Origin: Salipiger mucosus DSM 16094
Lineage (GTDB): Bacteria > Pseudomonadota > Alphaproteobacteria > Rhodobacterales > Rhodobacteraceae
Direction: 5' to 3'
NCBI RefSeq assembly: GCF_000442255.1
Contig: NZ_KE557285.1
Location: 6,306 to 70,305 of the forward strand
Length of the DNA stretch: 64,000 nucleotides
The position numbers and the translations under genes are program-made. A model generated the notes under the pieces. The model was not told the origin of the DNA, ran no database searches, and saw nothing but the letters and a program-made list of their open reading frames with translations. Shown here piece by piece: positions 1 to 9,008 of this stretch. Position 1 is the first letter of the stretch, and every line of letters starts with the position of its first letter.

Positions 1-48
1 CCCTCCGGCATCCAGGTCGGGCGCCGCAGCCCGAGGTCCTCGGGCAGC
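1..48 (-). repeat. Direct repeat copy 2 (in-frame, inside the EEP gene)
   Basis: These 48 bases are identical to 307-354. The offset is 306 bp, exactly 102 codons, so the reading frame is kept. The copy runs off the window, so its full length is unknown. Confidence 0.9.
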
Positions 49-698
49 CGCAGGCCAAGGTCCACGCCCCGCGCCTCCAGCGGCGCGATGGCCCGCGCGC
101 CCGGCCCGGCGGGCTCGTTCAGATCGCCCGCCACCAGCCAGAGCGCACCCTCGCCCCGGGGCAGCAGCCGCACCACCGCCTCGGCCTCGAGCCGCCGCTG
201 GTGCCAGCCGCGCACCGCGTCCGGCCAGGGCGCCTTGAGATGCACCACGAAAAGCGTCAGCGCGCCAAAGGCCAGCTCCAGGCAATCGCGGCGAAAGACC
301 GGCTGCCCCTCCGGCATCCAGGTCGGGCGCCGCAGCCCGAGGTCCTCGGGCAGCAGCCCCGCATGGCTCGTCGCCGCCTCCCAGCGCCGCCGCGCCATGA
401 CCGCCACGTCGAGGCCCCGCCCGTCGTTGCCCGGCAGGCACAGCCGGTGCGGCCATTCCGCCCCCAGCGGGGCAAGGCAACGGTCGTGAAAGGCGTCCAG
501 CGTCGCCGCGTCGAAGACCTCCTGCAGCGCCACCACGTCGGCGTCGATCTCCGCCAGCAGCTCGGCGGTCAGGCTCCGGTCGCGCGCGTCGAGCGACGGA
601 TCCTCGCCCGCGTCGCGGTCGCGCGCGCCGTGCAGGTGGCCGCCGCCCGCGTCGGGCAGCAGGCGCAGGTTCTGCACGTTGAGGCTCGCGATCCGCAT
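1..698 (-). CDS. Endonuclease/exonuclease/phosphatase family protein, 3' end cut by window edge
   Basis: About 232 N-terminal residues are visible. The start (MRIASLNVQN) lies 16 nt after the mfd stop, so the gene is probably the last member of the operon with mfd. Motifs of the Mg-dependent EEP fold (DNase I, exonuclease III, sphingomyelinase type) are present: the LNVQN opening strand, ALQEVFD with the metal-binding Glu near residue 60, and GDLNEP near residue 198. The substrate cannot be told. The last visible residues (LPEDLGLRRPTWMPEG) are an exact copy of a segment about 102 residues earlier. That is not expected in this family and suggests a tandem duplication or an assembly fault at the edge. 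Fold assignment is fairly sure; function is open. Confidence 0.8.
   Translation of the reverse strand, partial: MRIASLNVQNLRLLPDAGGGHLHGARDRDAGEDPSLDARDRSLTAELLAEIDADVVALQEVFDAATLDAFHDRCLAPLGAEWPHRLCLPGNDGRGLDVAVMARRRWEAATSHAGLLPEDLGLRRPTWMPEGQPVFRRDCLELAFGALTLFVVHLKAPWPDAVRGWHQRRLEAEAVVRLLPRGEGALWLVAGDLNEPAGPGARAIAPLEARGVDLGLRLPEDLGLRRPTWMPE
307..354 (-). repeat. Direct repeat copy 1 (in-frame, inside the EEP gene)
   Basis: Identical to 1-48. It encodes LPEDLGLRRPTWMPEG in what looks like the normal family context, followed by QPVFRRDC. This is therefore probably the original copy. Confidence 0.9.
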
Positions 699-714
699 GC
701 CACCCCTTCGGCGC

Positions 715-3700
715 TCAGGCCTTGGCCGGCTCCCGCGTCTTGATCGCGCCGGCCTTCTCGGCAAGGTCGCGGGCAATGGCGAAGGCGCCCTTGATCTTGT
801 CGCTGTCCTTCTTCCAGTCCCGGCGCACGACGATCTTGTTCTCCTTGATCTTCGCCAGCCCGTCCTGCGCCTTGATGTATTCCACCAGCCCCTCGGGCCG
901 CGCGAACTTGTCGTTGTGGAACTGGATCGTCGCACCCTTGGGCCCGCCGTCAAGCTTGGCGATGCCCGCGCGCTTGCACATCGCCTTGATGCGCACCACC
1001 AGCAGCAGCGTGTTGACCTCCTTGGGCAGCGGCCCGAAGCGGTCGATCAGCTCGGCGGCAAAGCCCTCGAGCTCGACCTTGGTCGTCAGCTCCGAGAGAC
1101 GCCGGTAGAGCCCCAGCCGCACGTCGAGATCGGGGATGTAATCCTCGGGGATCAGCACCGGCACGCCGAGGTTGATCTGCGGCGCCCACTGGCCGTCGTC
1201 GTCGGTCAGCCCCTCGGTCTCGCCCGACTTGATCTTGGAAATCGCCTCTTCCAGCATCGACTGGTAAAGCTCGTAGCCCACGTCGCGCATCTGGCCCGAC
1301 TGCTCCTCGCCCAGCAGGTTGCCGGCGCCGCGAATGTCCAGGTCCTGGCTCGCCAGCGTGAAGCCCGCCCCCAGCGTGTCGAGCGAGCCCAGCACGCGCA
1401 GCCGCTTCTGCGCCGAGTCGGTCAGCTTCGCGCGCGGCCGCGTCGTCAGGTAGGCATAGGCCCGCGTCTTCGAGCGTCCCACCCGGCCCCGGATCTGGTA
1501 GAGCTGGCTCAGCCCGAACATGTCCGCGCGGTGCACGACCATCGTGTTGGCCGTCGGGATGTCGAGGCCCGATTCCACGATGGTCGTCGCCAGCAGCACG
1601 TCGAACTTGCCGTCGTAGAAGGCGTTCATCTTGTCGTCGAGCTCGCCCGCCGGCATCTGCCCGTGCGCCACCACGAAGGAGACCTCGGGCACCTGCTCGC
1701 GCAGGAACTCCTCGATCTCGGGCAGGTCGGTCAGGCGCGGCACCACGAAGAAGCTCTGCCCGCCGCGATAATGCTCGCGCAGCAGCGCCTCGCGGATGGT
1801 GATGGCGTCGAACTCGCTCACGTAGGTGCGGATCGACAGCCGGTCCACCGGCGGCGTGCCGATGATCGACAGCTCGCGCACACCCGAAAGCGACAGCTGC
1901 AGCGTGCGCGGGATCGGCGTCGCGGTCAGCGTCAGCACGTGGATGTCGGTGCGCAGCTGCTTCAGCCGTTCCTTGTGCGACACGCCGAAATGCTGCTCCT
2001 CGTCGATGATGAGCAGGCCGAGGTTCTGGAACCGGATGTTCTTGGCCAGCAGCGCGTGGGTGCCCACGGCGATATCCACCGTGCCCTTGGAAATCCCCTC
2101 GCGCGTCTTGGCCGCCTGCGAGGACGACACGAAACGCGACAGCGGCGCCACGTTGATCGGGAAGCCGCGAAAGCGTTCGGCAAAGCTCTTGTAGTGCTGC
2201 CGCGCCAGCAGCGTCGTCGGCGCGATCACCGCCACCTGCACGCCCGACATGGCGGCGATGAAGGCCGCGCGCATCGCCACCTCGGTCTTGCCGAAGCCCA
2301 CGTCGCCGCAGATCAGCCGGTCCATCGGCTGGCCGCTGGTCATGTCCTCGACCACGTCGTGAATGGCGCCCAGCTGGTCGTCGGTCTCGTTGTAGGGGAA
2401 GCGCGCGCAGAAGCTCTCCCAGGCGCCCGGCGGCGGATCGATCGCCGGCGCCTTGCGCAGCGCGCGCTCGGCGGCGACGCGGATCAGCCGGTCGGCGATC
2501 TCCTTGATGCGCTCCTTCAGCCGCGCCTTCTTGGCCTGCCAGGCGCCGCCGCCCAGCTTGTCTAGCAGCCCCTCGTCGTGGCCGTATTTCGACAGCAGCT
2601 CGATGTTCTCGACCGGCAGGTAAAGCCGCGCGCCCTCGGCATATTCCAGCAGCAGGCACTCGTGCGCGGCGCCCGCCGCCGTCACCACCTCGAGCCCGTG
2701 GTAGCGCCCGATGCCGTGATCGACGTGCACCACCAGGTCGCCCGGCGTGAGCGCCTGCGCCTCGGTCAGGAAGTTCTCGGCCTTGCGGCGTTTCTTCGGC
2801 GCCCGGATCAGCCGGTCGCCCAGCACGTCCTGCTCCGAGATCACCGTCATGCGGTCGTCGCCGCGCGGCGCCTCGAAGCCCGACTCCAGCGCCCAGACCG
2901 CAAGGTGCAGCCCGCGCCGGCCCATGCGCGTGCCGTTGGCGACCGGGATGGCCTCGGCCAGTCCCTCGTCCTCCAGCAGGCCCGACAGCCGCTCGCGCGC
3001 GCCCTCGGACCAGGAGGCGATGAGCACCGGACCCTCTTGAAGCTTCGCTTTAATGTGATCGGCCAGAGCGCTGAACAGGTTCACATTTTCCTGCTGTCGC
3101 TCGGGCGCGAAGTTGCGCCCGATACGCCCGCCCGCGTCCACGACGCCGGGCCCCGAGGCCTGCGCGAGCGGGTGGAACTGCACCGCGCGCCGATCCGCCA
3201 GCGCGCTCTCCCAGGCGTCGTCGTCCAGGTACAGCTGGTCCGGCGGCACGGGCTTGTAGACCGAGTCCATGCGCCCCTTCTGGCTCATGGCATGGCGGCG
3301 GGTGTCGTACTGGTCCTCGATGCTCTCCCAGCGCGCCAGCCGCGCGGGGGTGAGCTGGTCGTCCATCAGCACCGGCGCCTGCGGCATGTAGTCGAACAGC
3401 GTCTCCAGCCGCTCGTGGAAGAAGGGCAGCCAGTGCTCCATCCCCTGCTGCTTGCGCCCCGCACTCACCGCCTCGTAGAGCGGATCGTCCGAGGTGCCCG
3501 CGCCGAACTCCACGCGATAGTTCTGCCGGAAGCGGGTGATCGCGCTCTCGTCGAGGATCACCTCCGAGACCGGCGCCAGCTCGACCGTCTCGAGCTTTTC
3601 GGTCGTCCGTTGCGAGACCGGGTCGAACCGCCGCGCCCCGTCCAGCACGTCGCCGAAGAGGTCCAGCCGCACCGGCCCGCCCTCGCCCGGCGGATAGATG

Positions 3701-4185
3701 TCGATGATGCCGCCCCGGATCGCGTAGTCGCCCGGCTCGGTCACCGTGGGCGCCTGGACGAAGCCCATCCGCACGAGGAAGGCGCGCAGCGCCGCCTCGT
3801 CGACGCGGTTGCCGACGCGGGCCGAGAAGGCCGCCTCGCGCAGCACCTCGCGCGCAGGGATGTACTGCGTCGCCGCCGAGAGCGTCGTCAGCAGAACGAA
3901 GCGCTCGGGCATCCCGTGCACCAGCCCCGCCAGCGTCGCCATGCGCGCGGCCGAGATGTCGGGGTTGGGCGAGACGCGGTCATAGGGCAGGCAGTCCCAG
4001 GCGGGAAAGTGCAGCACCGGCATATCGGGGGCGAAAAAGGCCAGCGCCTCGGCCATGGCGGCCATGCGCTTGTCGTCGCGGGCGACATGGATGACGGGGC
4101 CGCCGGCCTTTTCGGCCTCGGCCAGCACGAGCGTCGCGTCGAAACCTTCGGGCGCGCCGCCAATGGTGAGCTTGGTCTGGGACAT
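715..4185 (-). CDS. mfd: Transcription-repair coupling factor Mfd
   Basis: A 1156-residue superfamily 2 translocase. Mfd removes RNA polymerase stalled at DNA lesions and recruits UvrA (whose gene lies at the far end of this window). The N-terminal third is the UvrB-like module. It is followed by the RNA-polymerase-interacting region, then helicase motifs including Walker A GDVGFGKT near residue 630 and the DEEQ box (DEEQHFG) near 725, and the C-terminal TRCF domain. Length matches the family. The open frame continues upstream of MSQTKLTIGG, but that extension is a shadow of the preceding membrane-protein gene, so the ATG at 4185 is preferred. It lies 32 nt after the upstream gene and 16 nt before the EEP gene, which suggests one operon. 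Confidence 0.97.
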   Translation of the reverse strand: MSQTKLTIGGAPEGFDATLVLAEAEKAGGPVIHVARDDKRMAAMAEALAFFAPDMPVLHFPAWDCLPYDRVSPNPDISAARMATLAGLVHGMPERFVLLTTLSAATQYIPAREVLREAAFSARVGNRVDEAALRAFLVRMGFVQAPTVTEPGDYAIRGGIIDIYPPGEGGPVRLDLFGDVLDGARRFDPVSQRTTEKLETVELAPVSEVILDESAITRFRQNYRVEFGAGTSDDPLYEAVSAGRKQQGMEHWLPFFHERLETLFDYMPQAPVLMDDQLTPARLARWESIEDQYDTRRHAMSQKGRMDSVYKPVPPDQLYLDDDAWESALADRRAVQFHPLAQASGPGVVDAGGRIGRNFAPERQQENVNLFSALADHIKAKLQEGPVLIASWSEGARERLSGLLEDEGLAEAIPVANGTRMGRRGLHLAVWALESGFEAPRGDDRMTVISEQDVLGDRLIRAPKKRRKAENFLTEAQALTPGDLVVHVDHGIGRYHGLEVVTAAGAAHECLLLEYAEGARLYLPVENIELLSKYGHDEGLLDKLGGGAWQAKKARLKERIKEIADRLIRVAAERALRKAPAIDPPPGAWESFCARFPYNETDDQLGAIHDVVEDMTSGQPMDRLICGDVGFGKTEVAMRAAFIAAMSGVQVAVIAPTTLLARQHYKSFAERFRGFPINVAPLSRFVSSSQAAKTREGISKGTVDIAVGTHALLAKNIRFQNLGLLIIDEEQHFGVSHKERLKQLRTDIHVLTLTATPIPRTLQLSLSGVRELSIIGTPPVDRLSIRTYVSEFDAITIREALLREHYRGGQSFFVVPRLTDLPEIEEFLREQVPEVSFVVAHGQMPAGELDDKMNAFYDGKFDVLLATTIVESGLDIPTANTMVVHRADMFGLSQLYQIRGRVGRSKTRAYAYLTTRPRAKLTDSAQKRLRVLGSLDTLGAGFTLASQDLDIRGAGNLLGEEQSGQMRDVGYELYQSMLEEAISKIKSGETEGLTDDDGQWAPQINLGVPVLIPEDYIPDLDVRLGLYRRLSELTTKVELEGFAAELIDRFGPLPKEVNTLLLVVRIKAMCKRAGIAKLDGGPKGATIQFHNDKFARPEGLVEYIKAQDGLAKIKENKIVVRRDWKKDSDKIKGAFAIARDLAEKAGAIKTREPAKA

Positions 4186-4217
4186 GGCAGCCGAAATGGC
4201 GTGGCGCGGGCGCCGCG

Positions 4218-4751
4218 TCAACCGCCCAGCACGTTCACGGACATGTTCATGAACATGCCCCAGAGCGCCGTGACCACGATCGAGACCATGCCGATGATCT
4301 GCGTGCCCAGCCGGTGCATCGACAGCCGGCGCCACATCGCGGGGCCGCCAAGCCCCTCGCGCCGGATCCGCGCGGCGGTGACGACGCTTAGCAGGCCGAC
4401 CATCGACATCGGGAAGCCCAGCAGGAAGCAGGCCTGCGCGAACTCGATCCAGTAGACCCAGCCCAGCACCGCGAGCCCCGTCAGCACCGCCGAGCCGATG
4501 GCCACGATCCACAGCCCGGCCTCTTCCGCGATGTAGAGGATGCGGGTCACGTTGATCCGCACCAGCTCCTCGAGATCCGCCGCCGCCGGGCCGTCCGTGC
4601 CCGTGCGCCGCGCCCGCACCACCATGTCGAAGGGCACGCCCAGCACCCAGTGGCTGGTCGAGGACCACATCACCGCCAGCGCGATCCAGAACCACAGGTT
4701 CGAAAAGGACCGCATGTCGATGGTTTCAAAAACGATCCTGTACCAGTCCAC
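4218..4751 (-). CDS. Small integral membrane protein, 'component of SufBCD complex' type
   Basis: 177 residues, starting at a GTG (VDWYRIVFETIDMRSFSN) with GACGAGG a few bases upstream. Several hydrophobic segments (FWIALAVMW; LWIVAIGSAVLTGLAVLGWVY; FLLGFPMSMVGLL; IIGMVSIVVTALWGMFM) indicate about four membrane spans. From memory, close relatives are annotated 'component of SufBCD complex' throughout Rhodobacteraceae. I see no motif that shows an Fe-S role, and no suf genes are nearby. It is the first gene of a probable operon with mfd and is divergent from hemB. The ATG at M13 is an alternative start. Confidence 0.75.
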   Translation of the reverse strand: MDWYRIVFETIDMRSFSNLWFWIALAVMWSSTSHWVLGVPFDMVVRARRTGTDGPAAADLEELVRINVTRILYIAEEAGLWIVAIGSAVLTGLAVLGWVYWIEFAQACFLLGFPMSMVGLLSVVTAARIRREGLGGPAMWRRLSMHRLGTQIIGMVSIVVTALWGMFMNMSVNVLGG

Positions 4752-4917
4752 GCCGCGCCTCGTCCCGCTTTTCCGCCTTCTAGCCCGCCGCCGCGCGAAA
4801 GCCCAGAGCCGCGCGGCCCGCAGGCGCGCGAGTGTGATCGCCGGGCCGCGCAGGGCTGGACAATCCCGCCCCGCAGAGTGCATCTCGAGGCAACGTAAGG
4901 CCAGCCGGAGACCCGCC

Positions 4918-5916
<999 letters not shown>

Positions 5917-6071
5917 GCAATCCCCCGCCCGCGCCCCGCGTCATGCCGTGACAGGCGCGGCGCGGGCGCGTATACTACCGGTCAACCGGCGGAACAGCCG
6001 GGTCCAAAAGGCAGCCCGGCCAAAGCGCCGGGCCACAGGCATTCGGCAACGAGAGACAAGAGAGCAGACCC

Positions 6072-6632
6072 ATGACATTCACCCGACGAGCGTTCACCCT
6101 CGGGCTCGGCGCCGGCGCGGCGGGCCTCGTGGCCGGCTGCGGCAACGGCATCGGCAGCCCCGGCGGCGCAACCATCGACGCCCGCGTGGATTCCACGCTG
6201 AGCCAGATGTACTCGCAGTTCCCCGGCACGGTCGACCTGGCCGAGAAATCCGCCGGCATGCTGGTCATGCCGCTGGTGACCGAGGCCGGCCTCGGCCTCG
6301 GCGGCGCCTACGGCCGCGGCGCGCTGCGCGTGGGCGGCGCGACCGTCGACTACTACTCGATGGTGCGCGGCTCCGGCGGGCTGCAGATCGGCGCGCAGCA
6401 ATACGCGCACGTGCTGTTCTTCATGACCAACGACGCGCTCATGAACTTCCGCCGCTCGCCGGGCTGGGCCGCGGGCGCCAACGTGGAATACGCCACCCCC
6501 GAAGAGGGCCAGACGCTGGCGGCCGAGACGACGACCTCGCTCTCGCCGGTGATCGCGGTGATCTTCGGCCAGTCGGGCCTGCGCGTCGGCGCCACGCTCG
6601 AGGGCACCAAGTACACCCGCATCATTCCCTGA
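6072..6632 (+). CDS. SYLF/Ysc84-domain lipoprotein
   Basis: 186 residues. The N terminus has TRRAF followed by a hydrophobic stretch and a lipobox ending at C23 (GLVAGC), so this is a probable lipoprotein, possibly Tat-dependent. The rest matches the SYLF (Ysc84, lipid-binding) domain: DSTLSQMYSQFPG, SAGMLVMPLVTEAGLGLGG, YGRGALRVGGATVDYYS, and a C-terminal GLRVGATLEG strand. In bacteria these are small periplasmic proteins of unclear role. AGAGACAAGAGAGCAG precedes the start. It is a single gene between hemB and the convergent channel gene. Confidence 0.8.
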   Translation: MTFTRRAFTLGLGAGAAGLVAGCGNGIGSPGGATIDARVDSTLSQMYSQFPGTVDLAEKSAGMLVMPLVTEAGLGLGGAYGRGALRVGGATVDYYSMVRGSGGLQIGAQQYAHVLFFMTNDALMNFRRSPGWAAGANVEYATPEEGQTLAAETTTSLSPVIAVIFGQSGLRVGATLEGTKYTRIIP

Positions 6633-6660
6633 GGCCACGTCGGCGCGACCCGCGCCGTCC

Positions 6661-8367
6661 CTAGCTGCGCGGCGAGGGCGCGGCCCCGCCGCCCCCCGCC
6701 TCGCCCGCTTCGGGCAGGGCGCGGGCATCGGGGAACAGCGGCTCGGCCGTGCTGTCAATCTCGCGCGCTTTCGTCAGAAGCGCCTCGCGCATCTCGCAGG
6801 AGAAGGTCCAGCCCTCGTTCGGATCGTCGCTGGGGATCAGGAACAGCACCGTCTGGCCGAAGACGTCGTGGTCGGTCACCAGCACGCCGCGCTCGTCCCC
6901 GTCGCGGATGCCGCGCCGGTCCAGCAGCGCGTGGTAGGCCTCACGCAGGGGCCGGATGTCGGCGCGGTGATCCAGCCTCAGCGTCACCAGGAAGATGTTG
7001 TTCTGCTCCTGCATCGTCCAGTTTTCAAACGGCTCGGCCACGAAGTCGGCCACCGGCACCACCAGCCGCTTGCCCGTCCAGATGCGCAACTGGACATAGG
7101 TGAAGTTGATCCGCTCGACCGAGCAGATATGGCCCTGGTACTCGATCCGGTCGCCGATCCGCGCCGATTGGTTCAGCGAGATCTGCAGCGACGCCATGAT
7201 GTTGGACAGGATGTTGCGCCCGGCAAAGGCCATCAGCAGCGTGATCGTGCCCGCCGAGGCCAGCAGCGAAATGCCCAGCGACTGCATCACGCTGGCCTCG
7301 TTCAGCACGATGCCCGCGCCGACAACGGCGATGATGACCAGCAGGAAACGCCGCGCCGCCGAGACCTTGGTCGCGACCGAGCGGCGCTGCTCCTGACCCT
7401 CGCCGACGGCACTCAGCTCGGCCCCGTCGAAGGAGACCAGCTTGGCCAGGATCGCGTCCGCCGCGTTGACCACCAGCCAGAGCACCGCCGCCACGACGCC
7501 CAGGATCGTCAGCGGCGAAAGCACCGTCTCGATCCGGCCCGAGAAGATGAACAGCCGGTTGCTCAGCAGGCCCAGCACAACCGTCATCACCAGCAGCACG
7601 ATGGGCCCCCGCACAGCGACCAGCAGCGAGTCCGGCGCGATGCGCCGGTTCCGGTTGTAGCCCTTCGACAGCAACCAGTGGGTGATCCAGCCCGCCAGAG
7701 CCGTGATCAGCAGCCCGATGGGCAGGCCCGCGACCTCCCACCAGCGCAGGCCCCAGAAGGCGTGCTGGCGCAGGATGCCGGGCAGCATCTGCTCCAGCTC
7801 CGAGGGGCCGAAGGCCTGCCCCAGCGCCGGCAGGTGGTCGACCGTCTGCCGCGAAAGCACCCAGACCGGGTCGGCGCCCTCGGGCTTCACGCGGTTGATG
7901 CGGATGGGCATCGGCCGCCCGCCCAGGTCGACGTACCACAGCGCGATGGAGCGGCGCGACACGCCCGCCATCGGATCGTTCGACGGGCCCCGCGTGCTCA
8001 TCCCGTCGGGACGGTCGGGCACGCCGAGCCAGTTGATGACGATCTTGCGCTCGAGAAGGTTGAGAAAGTCTTCCGCCCGCGCGCGCCCCTCGCCGGGCTG
8101 GTCGCCGCGCGGAATGTCCGACAGGTCGAGCATGTGCATCGCCGCCGACCAGTTCCCGTTGCGCGCCGCGATGAGAAAGCTCTCGAGGCTCGACCGCGGC
8201 GTCGTCCGGTCCAGGCCGTCGGGCATGGTCCCGAGCCCCGCGTTGAGGCTCTCGATCTCGAACCAGCTCCCCGGCGGACCCTCCTCCTGGGCAGAGGCCG
8301 GCGCCACGTGAACGAGCGCCAGCAGCACGGCCGCCACGGCGAGGAAGGTCAGTCGTCGGAATATCAT
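6661..8367 (-). CDS. MscS-family mechanosensitive ion channel with periplasmic N-terminal domain
   Basis: 568 residues. A signal peptide (ends ASAQEEG near residue 28) precedes a soluble region of about 180 residues with a TPRSSLESFLIAARNGNW segment seen in large MscS homologues. Several transmembrane helices follow, then the pore-lining helix region (LLASAGTITLLMAFAGRNILSNIMASLQI) and the beta domain (RIGDRIEYQGHICSVERINFTYVQLRIWTGKRLVVPVADF). It probably releases solutes on hypo-osmotic shock or has a related mechanosensing role. It ends convergent with the SYLF gene. The 180 bp upstream carry unusual GTACG repeats (see 8439-8533). Confidence 0.9.
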   Translation of the reverse strand: MIFRRLTFLAVAAVLLALVHVAPASAQEEGPPGSWFEIESLNAGLGTMPDGLDRTTPRSSLESFLIAARNGNWSAAMHMLDLSDIPRGDQPGEGRARAEDFLNLLERKIVINWLGVPDRPDGMSTRGPSNDPMAGVSRRSIALWYVDLGGRPMPIRINRVKPEGADPVWVLSRQTVDHLPALGQAFGPSELEQMLPGILRQHAFWGLRWWEVAGLPIGLLITALAGWITHWLLSKGYNRNRRIAPDSLLVAVRGPIVLLVMTVVLGLLSNRLFIFSGRIETVLSPLTILGVVAAVLWLVVNAADAILAKLVSFDGAELSAVGEGQEQRRSVATKVSAARRFLLVIIAVVGAGIVLNEASVMQSLGISLLASAGTITLLMAFAGRNILSNIMASLQISLNQSARIGDRIEYQGHICSVERINFTYVQLRIWTGKRLVVPVADFVAEPFENWTMQEQNNIFLVTLRLDHRADIRPLREAYHALLDRRGIRDGDERGVLVTDHDVFGQTVLFLIPSDDPNEGWTFSCEMREALLTKAREIDSTAEPLFPDARALPEAGEAGGGGAAPSPRS

Positions 8368-8438
8368 CGCTATCCGAACCCCGGTGGCCCGCCCCGGGTT
8401 CCCCGGAAAATGTCCCCGGGGTGGCGTTGTCTCGGGAT

Positions 8439-8533
8439 CCGTACGGAAAGCCCGTACGACCGGTACGGATGGCGTCTTGGCGTCATCGGCCGGGTCTGCC
8501 GGGCCGTACGGAACTCCCGTACGTCCGGTACGG
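8439..8533. repeat. Twin 30-bp GTACG-rich direct repeats, each a hairpin
   Basis: Copies at 8439-8468 and 8504-8533 match at 27 of 30 positions and start 65 bp apart. Each contains the palindrome CCGTACGG, a second CCGTACG and a terminal CCGGTACGG. CGTACGG and CCGTACG can pair as a 7-bp stem with a 5-base loop. The loop differs between copies (AAAGC versus AACTC) while the stem is kept. They lie between the usg stop and the channel start, so they may be an operator, a 5'-leader structure of the channel mRNA, or processing hairpins. Confidence 0.75.
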
Positions 8534-8547
8534 CTCGCCGCTCCGGC

Positions 8548-8817
8548 TCAGTGATAGCGCAACTCGCCCACGACCTGCCGCCACTCCCCCGAGGCCAGCG
8601 CCTTGCGGTGCGAGAACCGCACCGAGTGCAGCGGCCCTTCGATCTCGTCCTGCCAGAACTCGATGAACTTGAAGAGCTTGGGATGATCCGGCGCCAGGTC
8701 GTAGTCCTGCCAGACGAAGGTATTGAGAACGTTGTTATAATCGGGCATCCGGTAGAAGATTTCGGCGGTCGTCAGACCGTAGCCCCTGAGCATGAGTTCG
8801 GTTTCGCTTTCCTGCAT
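8548..8817 (-). CDS. usg: Usg family protein
   Basis: 89 residues from the ATG at 8817, which has GAGGT about 7 nt upstream; an in-frame ATG eight codons earlier lacks a comparable site. The sequence matches the short alphaproteobacterial Usg family: LRGYGLTTAEIFYRMPDYNN, LNTFVWQDYDLAPDHPKL, FWQDEIEGPLHSVR. Function is unknown. It is divergent from gyrA. Confidence 0.8.
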   Translation of the reverse strand: MQESETELMLRGYGLTTAEIFYRMPDYNNVLNTFVWQDYDLAPDHPKLFKFIEFWQDEIEGPLHSVRFSHRKALASGEWRQVVGELRYH

Positions 8818-8935
8818 CGCTTTACCTCGCGTGTCTCTCATGCAAGAAGCTTGCCCAGCGAGTCGCGAGTTTTCAATTAAAACAGTATGTTAGCCACCAT
8901 CAGGGGTGGCTGCCAGAAAAGCGGTCCGGGTGCCA

Positions 8936-8965
8936 TTGCGCCCCATATCCTGTCTCTGATATAAG
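8936..8965 (+). promoter_or_regulatory. Putative gyrA promoter
   Basis: TTGCGC (8936-8941) and TATAAG (8960-8965) are separated by 18 bp and sit in an AT-richer gap, about 43 nt before the GTG start of gyrA. A 7-bp hairpin (AGCCACC/GGTGGCT, 8892-8911) and an inverted repeat GTTTT-N5-AAAAC (8869-8883) lie further upstream in the region shared with usg. Confidence 0.55.
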
Positions 8966-9008
8966 CTTTTTCAACAACATATAGCGAAAAGACGGACAGG
9001 CATCGCCA

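Noticed and set aside
679-2565. Long plus-strand ORF antisense to mfd
   Set aside because: Composition is typical of the complement of a GC-rich gene (His/Arg/Leu/Val-rich) and mfd is intact on the other strand.
8439-8533. GTACG repeats as a CRISPR array
   Set aside because: Only two units, self-palindromic, spacing 65 bp, no cas genes.
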